Source: Bacillus sp. A301a_S52
GTDB taxonomy: Bacteria; Bacillota; Bacilli; Bacillales; Salisediminibacteriaceae
DNA length: 64,000 bases
Assembly (NCBI GenBank): GCA_024701455.1
Contig: JABXYP010000001.1
Location: 1,058,001 to 1,122,000, forward strand
Direction: 5' to 3'
The position numbers and the translations under genes were made by a program. The first letter of the stretch is position 1. The number at the start of each line of letters is the position of its first letter. This document shows, piece by piece, positions 59,429-64,000 of this stretch. The notes beneath the pieces are model-generated. The model searched no databases. It worked only from the letters and a program-made list of their open reading frames with translations, and was not told where the DNA came from.

Positions 59429-61519
59429 CTATGGCCCTTCCGGAAAGCTTGTAAATGACGCTGCGCCTAATGGGTAAATGTGGAGTGATCTTAGCGTGAC
59501 ATCTCCACCTTGTACATATATATCGATATCGCTATGGTTTTCAGTAGGAAAAACTTGATTTGTAAATACTGTTGTGCCATTATTTCCAAATACTTCAACT
59601 GATGAGCGATCCACAAATATGTGGATTTTCACGGTTTCATTCATCGGGGACATAGGGGCATGCTGTCTGTCTCCAAAAAGATGATGTAAATTTGTTTCTC
59701 CCGACTCAGAGCGATCAACGAATAGGTGTGCGTGATGCACGTCATAGCCAACCGTCGTTTGCTCATGCTCACCTTTGTGAACTTCGAGACCGAATTCAGT
59801 TGCCGTTGTTTGGTCATTAACCTCAAATTCGGCTATTATTTCCACCGAATCCCCTTGCACATTTTGCAAAAGGCCTGTCCCTTCAGACACAATCTCGTTT
59901 GTCCAGTGTTGACCTTCTCCCTGAAGGGCTTTTAATTCCTTAGCCGGTTCTTGAACGACTCGAAGGCCGTCTTCCGTCCGTGTCAGACTTAAATCACGGG
60001 GAAGGGACATGGCTCCTCGCCACGTGTCAGTAGGTGTTGCTTCTGCATACTGCCAGTTGTTCATCCATCCGAGCCACACTTGACGCCCGTCAGGAACGTC
60101 GCTCCAAGAAACGGCCGCATAATAATCGGCACCGTAGTCTGTCCATAACACGTGATCTTCTGCATTTTCATTAACAAATGTCTCTCCATTAAAATCTCCT
60201 ATGAAATATTGCATGCCAGAACCACCGGCAGGTCCTCCATCGATGACACTCACTTGCAGAACCCATTTGGTTTCATCCACATTCCCGTCAACGGACATTT
60301 CAAACAACTCCGGACACTCCCATACCCCATCTAGGGCACCTTCTCCGCCGAATTCACCGGTAAACACCCAATCGATCAAGTTATGGGACTGATAAAAATA
60401 AACATGCTGCCCCGCTGCCAACGCCATTACCCATGTCTCATGATCTTCATACCAGAAAACGTTAGGGTCACGGAAATCATCGACCTCTTCCGGCATGTCA
60501 AGTACTGGATTGCCTTCATACTTCTCCCACGTGCGTCCGTTGTCATGACTATAGGCAATACCCTGTGTTTGATAACCTTCATCATCATAGGTAAAGATGG
60601 CCACCAGGCCGGTTTCACCATTAAAAAGACCACTCGTATCATGTTCATCAACCACAGCACTGCCGGAAAAGATCGTACCATTCTCATCTGGATAAAGCGC
60701 AATATCTTGATGTTCCCAATGGACCAAGTCCTCACTGATCGCATGGCCCCAATGCATCGGGCCCCATACATTGTCTTCCGGATTGTGTTGATAGAAAAGG
60801 TGGTATTCACCTTCGTAGTACACCATACCGTTTGGATCATTCAGCCAATTTTCTTCCGCTGTAAAATGGTAGTGTGGGCGGAAAGAATCACGTTCAAGCT
60901 CTTCCTTCTTATCCAGCTCCATATCCGCCGTTTTTTTCGATTCTCCTTCTTTCACATGGACTCGGAAATCGTCGACATTAAGATGACCAAAATCACCTGT
61001 CGCTTGATCGACCACTTTGATGTAGACCTCTTCTCCAATATAGTCGGATGCGTCCCAGACGACCCTTCTATACGTCTCAGATTGATGTCCAGTCGCCTTC
61101 ATCAACACCTTTTCATCCTCTGCCTGAACAAGTGCAACATATAAGTGATGCTCATCTTCCCCACCTGATATGAGGAAATTAACTTCCCCTGTACCTGACA
61201 ATAGGAAATGACTCGACTTCATAACACCTGTCCGTTCATCCGGATTTGTTTCTTCATCTTCTCCGAGAAATCCCCATACATGATAATCCCCTTCATGTTC
61301 AAAAGGAATATCTTCATCCCAATATGTATTCTGTTCTGTTACATTTTCATCCTGAAAAGCATCGCCTTCAACAATTTCCCATCCGGATAAGTCTCCTGTT
61401 TCGAAGCCGGGATTCTCAATATCATAAGAGATATTTTTACTTGTATCTCCAAAATAGTAGAATATAGAAATTGTGATTAATACAGTCAGCATAGAACTAA
61501 TACCGATAATCTTCTTCAA
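59429..61519 (-). CDS. Secreted GH32 fructan hydrolase (levanase-like)
   Basis: A 696-residue enzyme. N-terminal signal or anchor (residues 5-23), a beta-sandwich carbohydrate-binding region (about 30-190), then the GH32 five-blade propeller with nucleophile D228 (WLNDPNG), D351 (RDPNVF) and acid/base E401 (WECPEL), and a C-terminal beta-sandwich. It should cleave levan or other fructans outside the cell. SacC has its binding module at the C terminus; here it is N-terminal. The protein is rich in Asp and Glu, as in salt-adapted secreted enzymes. Start ATG 61519 with GAGTG site. Confidence 0.9.
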   Translation of the reverse strand: MKKIIGISSMLTVLITISIFYYFGDTSKNISYDIENPGFETGDLSGWEIVEGDAFQDENVTEQNTYWDEDIPFEHEGDYHVWGFLGEDEETNPDERTGVMKSSHFLLSGTGEVNFLISGGEDEHHLYVALVQAEDEKVLMKATGHQSETYRRVVWDASDYIGEEVYIKVVDQATGDFGHLNVDDFRVHVKEGESKKTADMELDKKEELERDSFRPHYHFTAEENWLNDPNGMVYYEGEYHLFYQHNPEDNVWGPMHWGHAISEDLVHWEHQDIALYPDENGTIFSGSAVVDEHDTSGLFNGETGLVAIFTYDDEGYQTQGIAYSHDNGRTWEKYEGNPVLDMPEEVDDFRDPNVFWYEDHETWVMALAAGQHVYFYQSHNLIDWVFTGEFGGEGALDGVWECPELFEMSVDGNVDETKWVLQVSVIDGGPAGGSGMQYFIGDFNGETFVNENAEDHVLWTDYGADYYAAVSWSDVPDGRQVWLGWMNNWQYAEATPTDTWRGAMSLPRDLSLTRTEDGLRVVQEPAKELKALQGEGQHWTNEIVSEGTGLLQNVQGDSVEIIAEFEVNDQTTATEFGLEVHKGEHEQTTVGYDVHHAHLFVDRSESGETNLHHLFGDRQHAPMSPMNETVKIHIFVDRSSVEVFGNNGTTVFTNQVFPTENHSDIDIYVQGGDVTLRSLHIYPLGAASFTSFPEGP

Positions 61520-61557
61520 ATGTCTTCACTCCTGCCTAAAGTTAAGTGTTTCATTGG

Positions 61558-61715
61558 TTTATCACAGATAAGCATCCATAAAACTCTCGAATCAAAATAG
61601 AGAGGAGAGGTAAATCTATTAGGTGGGAGATAACGGACGCTAATATTTTGATTTAATGAACGATCAATCACTGTGAGAAGAGCGAAAACGTCTCCTGATT
61701 GAAGGTTCGTTTTAT
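61558..61715 (+). repeat. Dispersed structured repeat, copy 6 of 7
   Basis: 158 bp, starting TTTATCACAGATAA and ending GGTTCGTTTTAT. Left hairpin ACTCTC/GGGAG-type; right hairpin degenerate. Lies 38 bases upstream of the GH32 start codon, in its promoter region. Confidence 0.82.
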
Positions 61716-62397
61716 AGTATTTTTGAATGGATAGCAACAAAGGTCTAAAAACTAGTATTTAGTGTCTGAAAGTTGAGTTTTTGAGCCTCACATCCCTACC
61801 GGTTAAAGAAAGCACCATTGTGAGTCAGCTATTAAGTGTCATCCGGCAAATGGTGACCAATCTATCAGACATAACTAGCCCTACTCCACTAGTCAAATCA
61901 CATAATCATACCTGGAATTCGGTTTAATGTGGAGTACAAAACGTTTTTTCAGATTTATCACCGCAAGTGTGTTAATCAATATGATTCAGTCAGATAGTCT
62001 TTATTAAATTGAGCTAAGAAGTACATCAACCTGACTAGTTTAAACTCATCATAGTAACCCCTTGTTATTCAGTTGTGTAAGCGAAACGTTTCATTCGATT
62101 TTAGTCACAGGAAGAATCATTAATTAATGGGTATTATTTACCTTTCTTTAAGTAACAAGAAAAACCAATTCTATACCGAACGATTTAAAAAATCAAGCAG
62201 GAATAATTGATAATAAAGGGTTTTTTAATCATAGAATGATTTGGATATCTCGTTATCTCAAGCTTTGAAAATAGGAAAATCATATTTTTAATTAGTTGAT
62301 TACATGGTTTATTTTGGTATACCATCTAGGAGATACTTTTTCTATATTTTTTATCCAATGTTGTCAAATAACAAGCCTTAAATTAATCAAAGGTTCG
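61716..62397. other. Gene-free region between repeats
   Basis: About 680 AT-rich bases. No gene or clear regulatory site is seen. The end of it (62389-62399) shows AAGGTTCGTTA, a repeat-end-like remnant, so a further repeat copy may have decayed here. Confidence 0.5.
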
Positions 62398-62559
62398 TTA
62401 AATAACAGATAACCGTCCGTAAAACGCCCTCCTTAAACTAGAGAGGAGAGCTAACTCAATTTAAGCGGGAGGGGGAGGTAACGCCCGGTCATGTCGTGAT
62501 TGACTCAATTACCAATCAGTGAGAAGAACGAAAACATCCACAGAATGAAGTTCGTTTTA
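62398..62559 (+). repeat. Dispersed structured repeat, copy 7 of 7
   Basis: 162 bp, beginning TTAAATAACAGATAA and ending AGTTCGTTTTAA. Slightly decayed. It lies 130 bases before the sensor kinase gene. Confidence 0.75.
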
Positions 62560-62688
62560 ATCTGCACCTGTATTATACATATAGACTGGCTTTCCTTTTG
62601 CTATAAAACTAATTGTTTTGAGTTTGTATTCCCATAAAAATTATCATTTCAACACGTGTCTGTGATCAGTGCGAAAGGAGACTTCCTC

Positions 62689-64000
62689 ATGAAAAGCATT
62701 CATAGTCGCTTATTGATCATGCTTTTTATTTGTATTATTATACCTTATTTCCTGTCAGTAGTTGTCATTTATGGGTATACCAAAAGTAATGTAGAGTATC
62801 ATGAACTGGAAAACACTCGAGACTACATGCAAAGAACGTCTGAAGACCTGCAGCAATACTTTCAAGATATCATTAACCTTCCGTATATTTTATATCGCGA
62901 CCATGATTTATTCCGAATCTTAGAATATGGATTTGAAAATAGCATTCATTCAAAGCCGACTACTATTGAAAAAAGTATGGAAACTTTTTATCTGATGCGA
63001 AATGAATTTAGACAAGTTCGGTTTTACATTGCTGCTGAAGAAGATTTATTTACTGTTTATAATGCCACGGTAAGTGCTCGGAGCCATCAACCAGATTTAC
63101 TCCAGGAAGATGCTATTCAGAGAATGATTAACTCAGATTCTAATTATATGATTGAGCCCCCGCGACAAATTGAGAATTATAACAATGCCGCTATCATTCC
63201 TGAGTCAGATGACTCAATGGTTTTAACGATTCATCATCAAATTGAAGATGTCCTGTCCAACGAATTGCTCGGCATCATCACCGTTAATAGTGATTTAGAT
63301 GAATACGCTCGGATATGCGAGCGTCTTATTCAAAATGATCAAGAAGCGGTACTGCTTGTAGATGCAGACAATTATGTTATGTATGCCAGTGATCCATCCC
63401 TAATTGGCAAGCCTGTACCTGATGAGTATTTACAGTCACACATAGGTGAGAAAGAGCATTATGTGAATGATGACATTATTTTGTCGAACACGTTGTCTGA
63501 GTCAGGACCTTTAGAAGGATGGCAATTAGTTAAAATAACCCCGAGTCATGTTTTATTCAACGAAGTGAGGCAAACAGCTTATACAAATATAATGGTCGGG
63601 GTAGGAGTCGTATTACTAGGTTTAATGATGATTAGCATCATTTCTTATAAAATTACCCGACCAATCAAGCTCCTTAGTAGGAAAGTACGAAGAATAGAAG
63701 GTGACAACATGGAAAGCCCTTTTGAAGATAATCAGGAAGATGAAATCGGACATCTGGAAAAGCATATGAAAGAGATGATGACTAGAATTAATTTTCATAT
63801 AGAACGAGAATATAAATTGGAGATTGAGAATCGAAAGAACCAGCTTAAAGCGCTGAAATCTCAAGTGCATCCACATTTTTTATATAACTCCTTACAGTCC
63901 ATAGGCGCCGTTGCCCTACGATCCAATTCTCCGCAAGTGTATCAATTAATCACTTCTTTATCCAAAATGATGCGCTACACGATTCGGGCAGACCACTGGG
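62689..64000 (+). CDS. YesM-type sensor histidine kinase (partial)
   Basis: The reading frame from ATG 62689 (AAAGGAG nine bases upstream) is open to the window edge, giving at least 437 residues. Order: membrane helix (about 8-28), extracytoplasmic sensor (about 30-295), second helix (298-320), HAMP-like linker (NMESPFEDNQEDEIGHLEKHM), and His_kinase with LKSQVHPHFLYNSLQS (His near 393). It resembles YesM kinases that sense sugars and pair with an AraC-type response regulator, expected downstream outside the window. Near the GH32 gene, it might control fructan use; that is inference. Confidence 0.9.
   Translation, partial: MKSIHSRLLIMLFICIIIPYFLSVVVIYGYTKSNVEYHELENTRDYMQRTSEDLQQYFQDIINLPYILYRDHDLFRILEYGFENSIHSKPTTIEKSMETFYLMRNEFRQVRFYIAAEEDLFTVYNATVSARSHQPDLLQEDAIQRMINSDSNYMIEPPRQIENYNNAAIIPESDDSMVLTIHHQIEDVLSNELLGIITVNSDLDEYARICERLIQNDQEAVLLVDADNYVMYASDPSLIGKPVPDEYLQSHIGEKEHYVNDDIILSNTLSESGPLEGWQLVKITPSHVLFNEVRQTAYTNIMVGVGVVLLGLMMISIISYKITRPIKLLSRKVRRIEGDNMESPFEDNQEDEIGHLEKHMKEMMTRINFHIEREYKLEIENRKNQLKALKSQVHPHFLYNSLQSIGAVALRSNSPQVYQLITSLSKMMRYTIRADHW

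Noticed and set aside
60383..61144. 253-codon plus-strand frame opposite the GH32 gene
   Set aside because: It lies entirely antisense to a well-supported GH32 gene with intact catalytic motifs, has no ribosome site and no recognisable domain.

Overview
The window comes from a low-GC Gram-positive bacterium of the Bacillaceae. The backbone gene blocks match Bacillus: pcrB-pcrA-ligA-camS, gatCAB, dgkB, the yfmM/yfmL pair and the yvfRSTU four-gene set. Shine-Dalgarno sites are strong (AAGGAGG), and TTG and GTG starts are common. The very acidic secreted proteins (CamS, the GH32 enzyme) suggest a salt- or alkali-tolerant lineage; that last point is inference. No rRNA, tRNA, CRISPR array or prophage was seen.

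Layout. Bases 1-11150 are housekeeping: purU, the pcrB/pcrA/ligA/camS run and the gatCAB operon. Bases 11.3-25 kb are mixed: small membrane proteins, an amidohydrolase, methyltransferases, DinB and VOC proteins, dgkB between two paralogous CgeB-like glycosyltransferases, then yfmM/yfmL. Bases 25-35.5 kb hold an AraC regulator divergent from a GH127 arabinofuranosidase, pirin, a candidate small RNA, PhzF, Nudix, a broken acetyltransferase, a DinB protein and an HD phosphohydrolase with a duplicated tail. Bases 36-46 kb carry a Fur-box siderophore-binding lipoprotein, a two-gene ABC exporter, a truncated haemoglobin, two small membrane proteins and yvfRSTU. Bases 46-50 kb hold a decayed nucleotidyltransferase, a LOG-family hydrolase, a FusB-type EF-G binding protein and small genes. 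The last 5 kb hold a secreted GH32 fructanase and the start of a YesM-type sensor kinase that runs off the edge.

The most interesting object is a 9-kb AT-rich island (about 50005-59043) that splits a VOC (glyoxalase-fold) gene in two. Both halves survive, and a 14-base direct repeat lies at each junction. The island carries a class III lanthipeptide (labionin/lanthionine) cluster: an ABC exporter, a cytoplasmic trypsin-like serine protease, three small precursors that were not annotated as genes (52848, 53015, 55846), and a three-domain LanKC synthetase. Each precursor has an LxLQ leader motif and two S-x2-S-x(2,3)-C core motifs. An IS1182-family element and a small membrane protein lie downstream.

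A second theme is a dispersed structured repeat of about 160 bp, present in seven copies in one orientation. It has two conserved hairpins, one of which is kept by compensatory changes, and one copy sits inside a GNAT gene. With an IS relic and four decayed genes, this shows a genome with active small-scale insertion and gene loss.
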